Shown: positions 42,427 through 51,914, numbered from the stretch's first letter. The stretch is 64,000 bases of DNA from Pyramidobacter porci (GCF_009695745.1 NZ_VUNH01000002.1:233036-297035), one strand, 5' to 3'. The notes: generated from the letters alone by a model not told the origin. A program made the numbers and translations.

Positions 42427-43510
42427 CCGCGGCCTGCGCGAAGGCTTCACCACCGGCAGCTGCGCGGCCGCGGCCGCCCAGGCTTCGGCGTTGCGTCTCA
42501 CGACGGGGCGGTGCCCCGCGCAGGTGCGCATCGTCACGCCCGTCGGCAAGGAACTGACGCTCGACATCGTCGAGTACGCTTTTCCGGCCTGCGGCGTCGT
42601 CAAGGACGCCGGAGACGACCCCGACGCCACCGACGGCATGACGGTGATCTCGTCGGTAGAGCTGGGTGACGGCGACGGCCCCATCAATTTCAAGGCCGGC
42701 CCGGGCGTGGGCGTCGCGACGCTGCCGGGGCTGAAAGTCCCCGTCGGCGAAGCGGCCGTCAATCCCGTGCCGCGCCAAATGATCGAAGAGGCGCTGCGCG
42801 CCGTCATCGGGCCGCGCAGCGCCTGCGTCACCGTCTCCATCCCCGGCGGCGAAGAAAAGGCCGCGCACACGTTCAACCCCCGTCTCGGCATCGCCGGCGG
42901 CCTTTCGGTGTTGGGCACCACGGGCATCGTCAAGCCGTACAACGTCGAGTCGGTCTACGCTTCGTTCTCGCTGGAACTGAGAACGTTCGCCTCGTCGGGG
43001 CTGAAGTGCGTCGGCCTGTGCTTCGGCAACAGCGGCGAAAAGGCCATGCGGCGCGTCTGGAACCTCGGCGGGCGCGTCATCATGCACACCGGCAACTACA
43101 TCGGCTTCGTGCTCGACGAGGCGCTGCGGCTCAAGCTCGAACGCGCGCTGATCTGCGGCCACCCCGGCAAACTGCTCAAGGTCGCCGCGGGGACGTTCGA
43201 CACCTACAACCGCACCGGCGACGGCCGCCGCGAAGCGCTCTGCACGCAGGCCGCTCTGGCAGGAGCCGGGCGCGGCGTGATCAGGAAACTTTACGAGAGC
43301 ACCACGACCGAGGTGGCCATGCAGATCGTCCGCGAAGAAAAGCTCGATTTCCTCTGGACGACGCTGGCCGAAGTGACGGCAAAGCGCTGCCGCGAGCGGA
43401 TGTTCGGCGAACTCGCCGTGGAGGCCGCCTTTATCGACAATCAGGGACGCCTGCTGGGCGCGAGTTCCGGCGCGGCGGCCTTCGCGGAGGAACTCGCCCA
43501 TGCGCAATAA
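42410..43510 (+). CDS. cbiD: Cobalt-precorrin-5B C1-methyltransferase
   Basis: A 366-residue enzyme of the oxygen-independent pathway, methylating C1. The opening LREGFTTGSCAAAAAQA and later GITKPGL-like NPVPRQMI and GTTGIVKPYNVESVYASF are CbiD signatures; GNYIGFVLDEALR lies near 225. Its presence, with CbiG and CbiK, marks the anaerobic (early cobalt insertion) route. It overlaps cbiC at the start and cbiET at the end (11 bases). Confidence 0.94.
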   Translation: MELHDSRGLREGFTTGSCAAAAAQASALRLTTGRCPAQVRIVTPVGKELTLDIVEYAFPACGVVKDAGDDPDATDGMTVISSVELGDGDGPINFKAGPGVGVATLPGLKVPVGEAAVNPVPRQMIEEALRAVIGPRSACVTVSIPGGEEKAAHTFNPRLGIAGGLSVLGTTGIVKPYNVESVYASFSLELRTFASSGLKCVGLCFGNSGEKAMRRVWNLGGRVIMHTGNYIGFVLDEALRLKLERALICGHPGKLLKVAAGTFDTYNRTGDGRREALCTQAALAGAGRGVIRKLYESTTTEVAMQIVREEKLDFLWTTLAEVTAKRCRERMFGELAVEAAFIDNQGRLLGASSGAAAFAEELAHAQ

Positions 43511-44726
43511 ACTTTTCGTCGTCGGCGTCGGTCCCGGCAGCGCCGATCAACTGACGTCCGCCGCGCGGGAAACGATCCGGCGCGCGGGACTCGTGGTCGC
43601 CGCGCCGCGTCACCGCGCGCTGGCGGACGGGCACCCCAACGTCGCCGCCCTCGGCAAATTCGAGGAAACGTTCGCCGCCGTCGACGCCGCGCTCGAACAA
43701 GGCTCCGTGGCCGTGCTCGTCTCCGGCGACCCGGGCGTGTTCAGTTTACTGCCGCTGCTCAAAAAACGCTTTCCCGGAGACGACCTCGAGGTGATCCCCG
43801 GTGTCAGCTCGCTGCAAAGCCTGTGCGCCGCCGCGCGCGAGACGTGGATCGACGCTGTCGTCCTCTCCGGACACGGGCGCGATCTCAGCGAGGCGAAACT
43901 GCTCGACGCCGCCGACCAGAACGGAAAAACGATCTTCTTCTGCGGGCCGCAGTGGAACCCGCGCCGCCTCTGCCGCCTGCTCGCCGACTGGGACATGAAC
44001 CACCTGCGCCTCACCGTCGGCGAGCGCCTCAGTTACGGCGATCAGCGCCTCAGCCGCGGTACTCCCGCGGAACTGGCGGCGCGGGAGTACGACGACCTGT
44101 CGCTCGTTTTGATCGAGAATCCTTCGCCGTGGAGCGTGCCGCCAGCGCGGCCGCGGGACGCCGATTTTCTCCGCGCTGACGCGCCGATGACGCGCGAGAC
44201 GGTGCGCTCGGCGATCCTCGACGAGCTGCGCCTGCGCCGCGATTCGACGCTCTGGGATCTGGGCGCGGGCACCGGCTCGGTGACGGTCGCCGCCGCCCTG
44301 TTCTGTACGGACGGGCAGGTCTGCGCCGTGGAGAAAAATCCCGACGCCGCGGCGCTGGTCGCCCGCAACGTCAAAAAGTTCCACCGGCACAACGTCGCGC
44401 TGTACGAGGGCGACAACGCCGCCGTGCTGCCGTCGCTGCCGCGCCCCACGCACGTCTTCGTCGGCGGCAGCGGCTCCGAACTGCCGGAACTCCTGCGCGC
44501 CGTCGCCGCGCTCGGCGGAGGGATCCGCGTCGTCGTCTCGGCGGTGGCGTTCAAGACCTACGCGGCCGCGGCCGAGATCCTCGCCGGAGCCGGTTTTCGC
44601 GATTTCGACGCCGTGCAGGTAGCCGTCGGCCGCGCAAAGAAAATCGGCGGCACGTTTATCATGGCCGCTCAAAATCCCGTTACGGTCTTTTCGGCGTTCA
44701 CCGCCTCTCAGAAAGAAGGACGATAA
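43500..44726 (+). CDS. cbiET: Fused cobalt-precorrin-7 C5-methyltransferase / C15-methyltransferase (decarboxylating)
   Basis: A 408-residue bifunctional protein. The N-terminal CbiE half (1-~200; GVGPGSADQLTSAARETI, VSGDPGVFSLLP, PGVSSLQSLCA) is a tetrapyrrole methylase; the C-terminal CbiT half (about 215-408) is a class I SAM fold with LWDLGAGTGSVTVAAAL and later VFVGGSGSELPELL. It methylates C5 and C15 and removes the C12 acetate carboxyl. The fusion equals CobL of the aerobic pathway. It follows cbiD with an 11-base overlap. Confidence 0.93.
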   Translation: MRNKLFVVGVGPGSADQLTSAARETIRRAGLVVAAPRHRALADGHPNVAALGKFEETFAAVDAALEQGSVAVLVSGDPGVFSLLPLLKKRFPGDDLEVIPGVSSLQSLCAAARETWIDAVVLSGHGRDLSEAKLLDAADQNGKTIFFCGPQWNPRRLCRLLADWDMNHLRLTVGERLSYGDQRLSRGTPAELAAREYDDLSLVLIENPSPWSVPPARPRDADFLRADAPMTRETVRSAILDELRLRRDSTLWDLGAGTGSVTVAAALFCTDGQVCAVEKNPDAAALVARNVKKFHRHNVALYEGDNAAVLPSLPRPTHVFVGGSGSELPELLRAVAALGGGIRVVVSAVAFKTYAAAAEILAGAGFRDFDAVQVAVGRAKKIGGTFIMAAQNPVTVFSAFTASQKEGR

Positions 44727-44727
44727 C

Positions 44728-45483
44728 ATGATCCACTTTGTCGGAGCCGGCCCCGGCGCGCCCGACCTGATCACGCTGCGCGGCGCGAAACTGCTGGCGC
44801 GGGCGGGCATGGTGATCTACGCCGGTTCGCTGGTCAATTCCGAACTGCTGAACGGCACGCCCGAGGGCTGCGAAATTTACAACAGCGCTTCGATGACGCT
44901 GGACGAGGTGATAGAGAAAATGGCCGACGCCGACCGGCGCGGCCTCGACGTAGTGCGCCTGCACACCGGCGACCCGTCGATCTACGGCGCGATCCGCGAG
45001 CAGATCGACCGGCTCAAGGCGCTGGACGTCGCCTACGACATCACGCCCGGCGTCAGCTCGTTTTGCGCCGCCGCGGCCGCCGCGGAAGCGGAATACACGC
45101 TGCCGTCCGTCAGCCAGACGCTCATCATCACGCGCATGGAAGGGCGCACGCCGGTGCCGCCCGGCGAGAAGCTGGCGTCGCTGGCCTCTCACAGGGCCTC
45201 GATGGCTCTGTTCCTTTCCTCCGGCCTAATGGAAGAGACCTGCGCGGCGCTGATGCAGGGCGGTTACGCGCCCGACACGCCCGCGGCCGTGGTCTACAAG
45301 GCGTCGTGGCCCGAACAGAAGGTGCTGCGCGGCGCCGTTTCGACCATCGCGGCCATGGCGGCGGAATCGGGCGTCCGCAACACGGCGCTGATCCTCGTGG
45401 GCAGATTTCTCGGCGACGACTACGAGCTGTCGAAGCTTTACGATGACTCGTTCTCGCACAGTTTCCGCAAGGCCAGCCAATGA
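44728..45483 (+). CDS. cbiF: Cobalt-precorrin-4 C11-methyltransferase
   Basis: A 251-residue SAM-dependent tetrapyrrole methylase. FVGAGPGAPDLITLRGAKLL at residues 3-22, VIYAGSLVN, RLHTGDPSIYGAIREQ near 77, and TPGVSSFCAAAAAAEAEYTLP are close to CbiF/CobM, which methylates C11. AGAAGGA precedes the ATG one base after cbiET; the stop overlaps cbiG as ATGA. Confidence 0.93.
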   Translation: MIHFVGAGPGAPDLITLRGAKLLARAGMVIYAGSLVNSELLNGTPEGCEIYNSASMTLDEVIEKMADADRRGLDVVRLHTGDPSIYGAIREQIDRLKALDVAYDITPGVSSFCAAAAAAEAEYTLPSVSQTLIITRMEGRTPVPPGEKLASLASHRASMALFLSSGLMEETCAALMQGGYAPDTPAAVVYKASWPEQKVLRGAVSTIAAMAAESGVRNTALILVGRFLGDDYELSKLYDDSFSHSFRKASQ

Positions 45484-46481
45484 CGGTCCTTCACGCCGTC
45501 GCCTTCACGCGCGACGGGACGGAACTGGCACGGCTGATCGCCGCCCGTCTCGGCGGACGGGCCTGGGCCCCGTCCCGCTACGCCGGCGGAGACGTTTCGC
45601 CTTTGACGGGCTCGATTGCTGTCTGGACGCGCGAACGTTTTTCCGCCAGCGACGCGCTCGTGTTCGTCTCGGCCTGCGGCATCGCCGTGCGCGCCGTCGC
45701 CCCGTGCCTGAAGGACAAGACGCACGACCCCGCGGTCGTCTGTCTCGACGATCGGGGGAAGAATGTGATTTCGCTGCTTTCGGGGCACCTCGGCGGCGCC
45801 AACGAGCTGGCGCGCCGCGTCGCGGCGCTGACGGGGGGGCGCGCCGTCGTCACCACGGCGACCGACGTCCACGAGGTGGAAGCCGTGGACGTATGGGCCA
45901 AAGAGAACGACTGCGCCATCGAAAATATCGGCGCGGTCAAGAGCGTTTCCGCGGCCGCGCTCGACGGCGAAAAAATCGGCGTCGCCGTCACCGAAATGAA
46001 ACAGCCCGCGCCCTGGCCGGTGACGCTGTGGCTGCGGCCGCGCAACCTTGTGCTCGGCGCCGGCTGTAAGCGCGGCACGGCGCTGGAGGATTTGCGCGCG
46101 GCGCTGGACGACTTTTTAAGCGGCGCGGGCGTCTCGAAATTGTCGCTTTGCGCGCTGGCTTCCATTGATCTGAAAAAGGACGAACCCGGCTTGGCGAATT
46201 TGGCGCGCGAGCTGAGCGTCCCCTTTGTCACGTTCCCGGCAGCGGAACTTGCCGCCGTGCCGGGGCGGTTCTCCCATTCGCAAAAAGTCCTCGACGTCAC
46301 GGGCGTGGACAACGTTTGCGAGCGAGCGGCCGTTCTGGCTTCGGGCTTCGGCCCTCTGTTGCGCGGCAAAACGCGCTATCCCGGCGTCACCTTCGCGCTG
46401 GCGCGGCGAAAATTTTTCGATCACACGGAAAAGGCGGACCCATCCATGAAGAACGTTTCTGATACGGGGGCGCAAGCATGA
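45480..46481 (+). CDS. cbiG: Cobalt-precorrin-5A hydrolase
   Basis: A 333-residue enzyme that opens the delta-lactone of cobalt-precorrin-5A, releasing acetaldehyde in ring contraction. The central part shows VFVSACGIAVRAVAPCLKDK, DPAVVCLDDRGKNVISLLSGHLGGANELA, typical of the CbiG N/mid domains, and the C-terminal domain begins LVLGAGCKRGTALEDL. It overlaps both neighbours (ATGA at each end). Confidence 0.93.
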   Translation: MTVLHAVAFTRDGTELARLIAARLGGRAWAPSRYAGGDVSPLTGSIAVWTRERFSASDALVFVSACGIAVRAVAPCLKDKTHDPAVVCLDDRGKNVISLLSGHLGGANELARRVAALTGGRAVVTTATDVHEVEAVDVWAKENDCAIENIGAVKSVSAAALDGEKIGVAVTEMKQPAPWPVTLWLRPRNLVLGAGCKRGTALEDLRAALDDFLSGAGVSKLSLCALASIDLKKDEPGLANLARELSVPFVTFPAAELAAVPGRFSHSQKVLDVTGVDNVCERAAVLASGFGPLLRGKTRYPGVTFALARRKFFDHTEKADPSMKNVSDTGAQA

Positions 46482-47200
46482 TCTACGTCGTCGGCCTCGG
46501 CCCCGGAGGCGAAGACCAGCTGACGCCGCGCGCGCTCGCGGCGCTGGGGCGGTGCGACGTCATCGTCGGCTACAAAACGTACATCGACCTGATCGCGCCC
46601 CGTTTCAAAGGGCGCAAGGAACTGGTCGTCTCGCCCATGAAGGGCGAAGTGCGGCGCTGCGAGGACGCGCTGCGCCGTTCGCGGGAGGGCTGTACGGTCG
46701 GCGTCGTTTCCAGCGGCGACCCCGGCGTGTACGGCATGGCGGGCATCATGCTCGAAGTGGCGGCGGGACATGAGGAAGTCATCGTCGTGCCAGGCGTCAC
46801 GGCGGCCTGCGCCGCCGCGGCCGTGCTCGGCGCGCCGCTGACGCACGACTTTGCCGTCGTCAGCCTCAGCGATCTGCTCACGCCGTGGGAGCTGATCGCG
46901 CGCCGCCTCGAAGCGGCCGCGGCCGGCGATTTCGTGATCTGCCTCTACAACCCCATGAGCCATGGACGCCCTGACAACTTGCGCCTTGCCTGCGAAACGC
47001 TGCTGAAGACGAAAAGTCCCGATACGGCGGCCGGATGGGTGCGCAGCGCCGGGCGCGACGGCGAAGAGGCGCATCTGACCACGCTGGGCGAACTCGCCGG
47101 CGAGAAGCTCGACATGTTCTGTACGGCCATCGTCGGCAGCAGCGCCACGAAAGTCGTCGGCGGCCGCCTCGTCACGCCGCGCGGCTATCAGCGGCCATGA
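46478..47200 (+). CDS. cbiH: Cobalt-precorrin-3 C17-methyltransferase
   Basis: A 240-residue tetrapyrrole methylase. The opening YVVGLGPGGEDQLTPRALAAL, then VVSSGDPGVYGMAGIMLE (about 83), PGVTAACAAAAVLGAPLTHDFAVVSLSDLLTPW are CbiH/CobJ signatures; it methylates C17 and contracts the ring. ATGA overlaps join it to cbiG and to the cbiJ fusion. Confidence 0.93.
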   Translation: MIYVVGLGPGGEDQLTPRALAALGRCDVIVGYKTYIDLIAPRFKGRKELVVSPMKGEVRRCEDALRRSREGCTVGVVSSGDPGVYGMAGIMLEVAAGHEEVIVVPGVTAACAAAAVLGAPLTHDFAVVSLSDLLTPWELIARRLEAAAAGDFVICLYNPMSHGRPDNLRLACETLLKTKSPDTAAGWVRSAGRDGEEAHLTTLGELAGEKLDMFCTAIVGSSATKVVGGRLVTPRGYQRP

Positions 47201-48420
47201 ACGGGAGGCTGCTGGTCTTCGGCGGCACGACCGAGGCGAGGGAACTGCTGCGCCGCGGCGTGCCGGCCATCTGCTGCGTGGCCACTGGTTACGGCGCGAA
47301 ACTGCTTGACGGGCTCGAAAACGTGCGCGTGCTCGCGGGTCGTCTCGACGAAACGGCCATGGAAGAATTGATCCGCGTCGAAAACGTCACTCACGTCATC
47401 GACGCCACGCACCCTTACGCGCTGGAAGTGACGAAGAACGTGCGCCGCGCCTGCGCACGCGCGGGCGTGAAGCTGCTGCGCGTGACGCGCGCGAAAACGC
47501 CGCTGTTCGGCGACGTGACCGCGGTCGCTACGCCGGAGGAAGCGGCGGCGCTGCTCGACGACGGCGACGAGAAAGTTCTGCTCGCGGTGGGCAGCAAAGA
47601 GCTGCCGGCCTTCGCGGGCGTAAGCCGCGCAAAGGAGCGTCTTTTCGCCCGCGTGCTGCCCACGTCGGACGTGATCGCCCAATGTGAGGCGCTCGGCTAC
47701 GACGCCGGGCACCTGATCGCCATGCAGGGGCCGTTCAGCGCCGCCATGAACGAGCAGATGCTCGAAGCTACCGGCGCGGCGGTGCTCGTCACCAAGGACG
47801 GCGGCGCGTCCGGCGGTACGGAAGAGAAGCTGCGCGCGGCGCAGAACCGCGGCGCGCGCGTCATTCTCATCGGCCGCGGCGACGAAGAAGGGGCGACCGT
47901 CGACGAAGCGCTGCTGTGGCTGCGGCGCGAGATGAAACTTGAATGCCCGCCGCTGTTTCCGATGCTGCTGCCGCTTGAAGGCAAAAAAGCCCTGCTGATC
48001 GGCGGCGGCCCCGTCGCCCTGCGGCGCGCGCAGACGCTGAAAAGCTGCGGCGCCGACGTGCGCGCCGTCGCCGTATCGTTCTGCGAAGGCTGGGACGGCT
48101 TTGATGCCGTTGTGCGCGAGTGGCGCGAGAGCGATCTCGACGGCGCGGTTCTGGCTGTAGCCGCCACCGACAGCCGCGAACAGAACCGACTGATCGCCGC
48201 CGCGGCGAAAAAGCGCGGCGTTCCCGTCAGCGTTGCCGACAACGCCGCCGAAGGGTCGTTTTATTTTCCCGCGCTGATCCACTGCGGCGCGGCCGCCGTA
48301 TCGGCGTCGACCGGCGGACTCGATCCGGCTCTGACGCGCCGCCTGGCCGACCGCCTCAGAGAGATCTGGCCCGGGATCGTCGCCGAAGAACTCCATAGGA
48401 AAGAAGAAAACCGCCGATGA
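47197..48420 (+). CDS. cbiJ: Fused cobalt-precorrin-6A reductase and precorrin-2 dehydrogenase (CbiJ-SirC)
   Basis: A 407-residue fusion. Residues 1-~250 are CbiJ/CobK: LLVFGGTTEARELLRR, VIDATHPYALEVTKNVRRAC, GHLIAMQGPFSAAMNEQML and VTKDGGASGGTEEKL. Residues ~258-407 are a precorrin-2 dehydrogenase-like (SirC/CysG N-terminal) domain: FPMLLPLEGKKALLIGGGPVALRRAQTLKSCGADV, then DNAAEGSFYFPALIHCG, typical for dehydrogenation of precorrin-2 to sirohydrochlorin. Joining an early and a late NAD(P)-linked step in one chain is unusual. ATGA overlaps join it to cbiH and hemC. Confidence 0.87.
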   Translation: MNGRLLVFGGTTEARELLRRGVPAICCVATGYGAKLLDGLENVRVLAGRLDETAMEELIRVENVTHVIDATHPYALEVTKNVRRACARAGVKLLRVTRAKTPLFGDVTAVATPEEAAALLDDGDEKVLLAVGSKELPAFAGVSRAKERLFARVLPTSDVIAQCEALGYDAGHLIAMQGPFSAAMNEQMLEATGAAVLVTKDGGASGGTEEKLRAAQNRGARVILIGRGDEEGATVDEALLWLRREMKLECPPLFPMLLPLEGKKALLIGGGPVALRRAQTLKSCGADVRAVAVSFCEGWDGFDAVVREWRESDLDGAVLAVAATDSREQNRLIAAAAKKRGVPVSVADNAAEGSFYFPALIHCGAAAVSASTGGLDPALTRRLADRLREIWPGIVAEELHRKEENRR

Positions 48421-49307
48421 AAATCCTTCGTTTGGGCAGCCGCAAGAGCGAGCTGGCGCTGGCGCAGACGCGCCTCGTCATGGACGCCGTCGGGCGCGCC
48501 CACCCCGAGTACCGCCTCGAACTCGTCCCTATCGCCACCCGCGGCGACGTGGACATGAAGCCGTTTTCCGAAACGTCTGACGCGTTCGGTCTCAAGGGGC
48601 TCTTCACACGGGAACTGGAAGAAGCCCTGCTCGACGGCCGCATCGACGTGGCCGTCCACAGCCTCAAAGACCTGCCCGCCGCGCAGGACGAACGTCTGCC
48701 GCTGCTCGCCTGCTTTCGCCGCGGCGACCCCCGCGACGCGCTCGCGCTTCCCGCCGGAGTCTCGGCCATGAACGGCGCTGTGATCGGCTGCTCGTCGGCG
48801 CGCCGCCGCCTGCAGGCGCTCGACTTGTTCGCCGGCGCCGAGGTGCGTCCGGTGCGCGGCAACGTCGGCACGCGCCTGCGCAAGCTCGACGAAGGCCAGT
48901 TCTCGGCGCTGATCCTCGCCGCCGCGGGGCTGGCACGCCTCGGTCTCAGCGCGCGCGTCAGCCGTTACTTTTCGGTCGACGAGATCGTCCCCGCGCCGGG
49001 ACAGGGAATCCTCGCCTGTCAGGGACGCGCCGGCGACAAAAACGAAGACTGGCTCGACGCGATTTTCGACCCCGACGCGGCGGACTGCGCCCGCGCCGAA
49101 CGCGCTTTTTCGGCGGCTCTCGGCGGCGGCTGCGCGTCGCCCGTCGGCGCGTGCGCGCAGCTTCGCGGCGGCGAGATGAAGCTGACGGGCTTTTTCGCCG
49201 ACGAACACAAAGGCTTCAAAATCCGCGCGTCGCTGACGGGACGCCGCGAAGAAGCGCGGATGCTCGGCGAAACGCTGGCCGAAAAAATTCTCAAAGAGGC
49301 GAGGTGA
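48417..49307 (+). CDS. hemC: Hydroxymethylbilane synthase
   Basis: A 296-residue porphobilinogen deaminase that joins four porphobilinogens into hydroxymethylbilane. LRLGSRKSELALAQTRLVMDA opens the enzyme; AVHSLKDLP (about 80), RRLQAL..., VRGNVGTRLRKLDEGQ follow. The cysteine that holds the dipyrromethane cofactor is C239 in GGGCASPVGAC. It starts in the stop of the CbiJ fusion (ATGA) and supplies the pathway with haem/corrin precursor. Confidence 0.95.
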   Translation: MKILRLGSRKSELALAQTRLVMDAVGRAHPEYRLELVPIATRGDVDMKPFSETSDAFGLKGLFTRELEEALLDGRIDVAVHSLKDLPAAQDERLPLLACFRRGDPRDALALPAGVSAMNGAVIGCSSARRRLQALDLFAGAEVRPVRGNVGTRLRKLDEGQFSALILAAAGLARLGLSARVSRYFSVDEIVPAPGQGILACQGRAGDKNEDWLDAIFDPDAADCARAERAFSAALGGGCASPVGACAQLRGGEMKLTGFFADEHKGFKIRASLTGRREEARMLGETLAEKILKEAR

Positions 49308-49311
49308 TTTC

Positions 49312-50763
49312 ATGTCTGTCGGCAAAGTCTGGCTCGTCGGCGCCGGCCCGGGCGATCCCGGGCTGCTCACCTGCCGCGGCCGCGAAGTCCTGGAGCGCGC
49401 CGAAGTCGTGATCTTTGACCGCCTCGTCGGCGACGGCGTGCTGGCGCTGATGCCCAGAACCGCGCGCTGCATCGACGTGGGCAAGGAAGGCGGCCGCCAC
49501 CCCGTGCCGCAGCGCGAGATCGAGGCCCTGATCGTGCGCGAAGCGCTGAATGGACATAACGTCGTGCGCCTCAAGGGCGGCGATCCGTTTTTGTTCGGCC
49601 GCGGCGGCGAGGAGATCGAAGCGCTGCTGGCGCACGACGTCCCCTACGAGGTCGTGCCCGGCGTCGCTTCGGCCATCGCCGCGCCGGAGTGCGCCGGCAT
49701 CCCCGTCACGCACCGCGGCCTCGCCAACTCGCTGCACATCGTCGCTGCCCACACCAAGGAGGGCGGCATTGCCGCGCAGGATTACGACGCGCTGGCGCGG
49801 CTGGACGGCACTCTGGTCTTCCTGATGGGCGCGACCGCCGTTGCGGAGATCTGCTCGCAGCTGCTGGCGCGCGGTTTCGCCGCCGACACGCCGACGGCCG
49901 CCGTCGAATCGGGCACGACCGCCCGCCAGCGCACGCTCGTCGGGACTCTGGGCGATTTCGAACGCAAAGCCCGCGATTTTGGGCTGCGCGCGCCGGCTGT
50001 GGTTCTCGTCGGCCCCGTGGCCGGTCTGGCGTCGCGCTTAGCCTGGCGGGAGAAACTGCCGCTGTGGGGCAAGAAAGTGCTCGTCACGCGCCCGGCCAAC
50101 CGCCAGGGGCGGTTGGCGCGGATGCTGCGCGACCTCGGTGCCGAGGTGGTGGAATTTCCCTGCATCGCCACAGTGCCGCTGGAGACGAAGCTGCCGCCGC
50201 TGGGCGGCCATGATTGGATCGGCTTTACCAGCGTCACCGGCGCGGAATGTTTTTTCGCGCGTCTGGCTGCGGAAGGGCGTGACGTGCGCGAACTGGGCGG
50301 CGCCAAAATCGCCGCCGTCGGCCCCGCCACAGCCGCGGCGCTGTGCGAGCGCGGGCTCCGCCCCGACTTGGTCCCCGCCGTTTACGACGGCGTCCATCTG
50401 GCCGAAGAACTGGCCGGCCGAGGCGGCTCCGTGCTGCTGTTCCGCGCGCTCGACGGCTCGCCCGAGCTGACCGAGACACTGCGCGCCCGCGGCGTCGATT
50501 TCAGCGAAGTGCCCCTCTACCGCACCGAAACGCTCGCGGCCCCGTTTCAGCCCGTAAATGTCGACGCCGTGTTGTTCACCAGCGCCTCCACCGTGCGCGG
50601 CTTCAAAAAAGCCTGCCCCGGACTGGAAGCTCCGCTGGCCTGCTGCATCGGCGCGCAGACCGCGCGCGAAGCCGAACGGCTGGGGTTGAAAAACATCCGC
50701 GTCGCCGCCCGCGCGACGCTGGAAGACCTTATCAATACTTTGAAAGAAGATGGCAGATCATGA
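49312..50763 (+). CDS. cobA-hemD: Fused uroporphyrinogen-III C-methyltransferase and uroporphyrinogen-III synthase
   Basis: A 483-residue bifunctional protein. Residues 1-~240 are the SUMT domain: VGAGPGDPGLLTCRGREVLERAEVVIFDRLV, RLKGGDPFLFGRGGEEIEAL, PGVASAIAAPECAGIPVTHRG. Residues ~255-483 are HemD-like: KKVLVTRPANRQGRLARMLRDLGAEVVEFPCI and later VLFTSASTVRGF. It closes the uroporphyrinogen ring and makes precorrin-2. AGGTGA precedes the ATG, and the stop overlaps hemB (ATGA). This fusion order is common in anaerobes. Confidence 0.94.
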   Translation: MSVGKVWLVGAGPGDPGLLTCRGREVLERAEVVIFDRLVGDGVLALMPRTARCIDVGKEGGRHPVPQREIEALIVREALNGHNVVRLKGGDPFLFGRGGEEIEALLAHDVPYEVVPGVASAIAAPECAGIPVTHRGLANSLHIVAAHTKEGGIAAQDYDALARLDGTLVFLMGATAVAEICSQLLARGFAADTPTAAVESGTTARQRTLVGTLGDFERKARDFGLRAPAVVLVGPVAGLASRLAWREKLPLWGKKVLVTRPANRQGRLARMLRDLGAEVVEFPCIATVPLETKLPPLGGHDWIGFTSVTGAECFFARLAAEGRDVRELGGAKIAAVGPATAAALCERGLRPDLVPAVYDGVHLAEELAGRGGSVLLFRALDGSPELTETLRARGVDFSEVPLYRTETLAAPFQPVNVDAVLFTSASTVRGFKKACPGLEAPLACCIGAQTAREAERLGLKNIRVAARATLEDLINTLKEDGRS

Positions 50764-51740
50764 TCGTCAGACCGAGAAGACTGCGTCAGACCCCGGCGCT
50801 CCGCAACCTCGTCGCGGAAACGCGCCTCAGCGCCGATATGTTCATCTACCCCGTGTTCATCCGCGAAGGCCGCGGCATCGTCGAAGACATCCCCTCGCTG
50901 CCCGGGCAGAAACGTTACAGCCCCGACACCTTCCCGCTTGTCCTCGAAGAGATGGCGCGCTGCGGCGTCAGAGCCGTGCTGCTCTTCGGCCTGCCCGAAC
51001 GCAAGGACGAAACCGGCACCGGCGCGTGGGACGAAAACGGCGTCATCCAGCAGGCGCTGCGCGTCGGCAAAAAAACTTTTCCCGAGATCACCTTCATCGG
51101 CGACGTGTGCATGTGCGAATACACCTCGCACGGCCACTGCGGCATCCTCCACGGCCATGAAGTGGACAACGACGAGACGCTCGAGTACCTGACGCGCATC
51201 GCCGTTTCCCAGGCCGCGGCGGGAGCCGACGTCGTCGCCCCCTCCGACATGATGGACGGACACGTCGCCGCCCTGCGCGCCGGACTGGACGCCGCCGGCA
51301 TGAAGGACAAGATCGTCTTCTCCTACGCCGTCAAATACGCCTCGGCGTTCTACGGCCCCTTCCGCGACGCCGCCGGCTCCGCGCCGGCCTTCGGCGACCG
51401 CCGGGGTTACCAGATGGATCCGCGCAACGCGCGCGAGGGGCTCAAGGAAGCGCGGCTCGACATCGAAGAGGGCGCCGACATGATCATGGTCAAACCCGGC
51501 CTGCTTTACATGGACGTGTTGCGCGCCGTCAAGGAGATCAGTTCCGTGCCCGTCGGTTCCTACTGCGTCAGCGGCGAGTACGCCATGATCAAGGCCGCGG
51601 CCGCCAAAGGCTGGCTCGACGAGCCGCGCGCCGTCGCCGAAGCGGCGTACAGCCTGGCGCGCGCCGGCGCCGATGTGATCGTCACTTACTCGGCACTCGA
51701 CCTGGCCCGCTGGCTCAAAGAAGGCCGCGTTGCCTTCTAG
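50760..51740 (+). CDS. hemB: Porphobilinogen synthase (delta-aminolevulinate dehydratase)
   Basis: A 326-residue enzyme condensing two aminolevulinates. RPRRLRQTPALRNLVAET opens it; a zinc-type cysteine cluster is visible in DVCMCEYTSHGHCGIL (about 117-131), and the Schiff-base lysines lie in YAVKYASAFYGPFRDAAGS (about 198) and MIMVKPGLLYMDV (about 245). Its stop ends the compact overlapping run; a 256-base gap separates it from cbiA. Confidence 0.95.
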   Translation: MIVRPRRLRQTPALRNLVAETRLSADMFIYPVFIREGRGIVEDIPSLPGQKRYSPDTFPLVLEEMARCGVRAVLLFGLPERKDETGTGAWDENGVIQQALRVGKKTFPEITFIGDVCMCEYTSHGHCGILHGHEVDNDETLEYLTRIAVSQAAAGADVVAPSDMMDGHVAALRAGLDAAGMKDKIVFSYAVKYASAFYGPFRDAAGSAPAFGDRRGYQMDPRNAREGLKEARLDIEEGADMIMVKPGLLYMDVLRAVKEISSVPVGSYCVSGEYAMIKAAAAKGWLDEPRAVAEAAYSLARAGADVIVTYSALDLARWLKEGRVAF

Positions 51741-51770
51741 GAACGCCGGAAGTTTTTAAACAACGGCCGC

Positions 51771-51914
51771 CACGGAGCAGCGGCGAAGCGGAGAAAAACA
51801 GGATCAGAACAGAAACGACCACGGAGGCACAAAGGCACGGCGAAAAGCAGTAGGGGAGATGTGAGGGGAAAGTTCCCTTCCCATTTTAATCTCCGCTTCG
51901 CCGCTTCTCCGTGG
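51771..51914. repeat. Long inverted repeat between hemB and cbiA, includes dispersed repeat copy 2
   Basis: A 24-bp arm at 51771-51794 (CCACGGAGCAGCGGCGAAGC...) pairs with 51891-51914 with one mismatch; the arm plus AGATCTTGTT (to 51925) is also present, inverted, at 23511-23546. The enclosed region holds no gene. As a transcript it would fold into a large stem. Confidence 0.65.
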
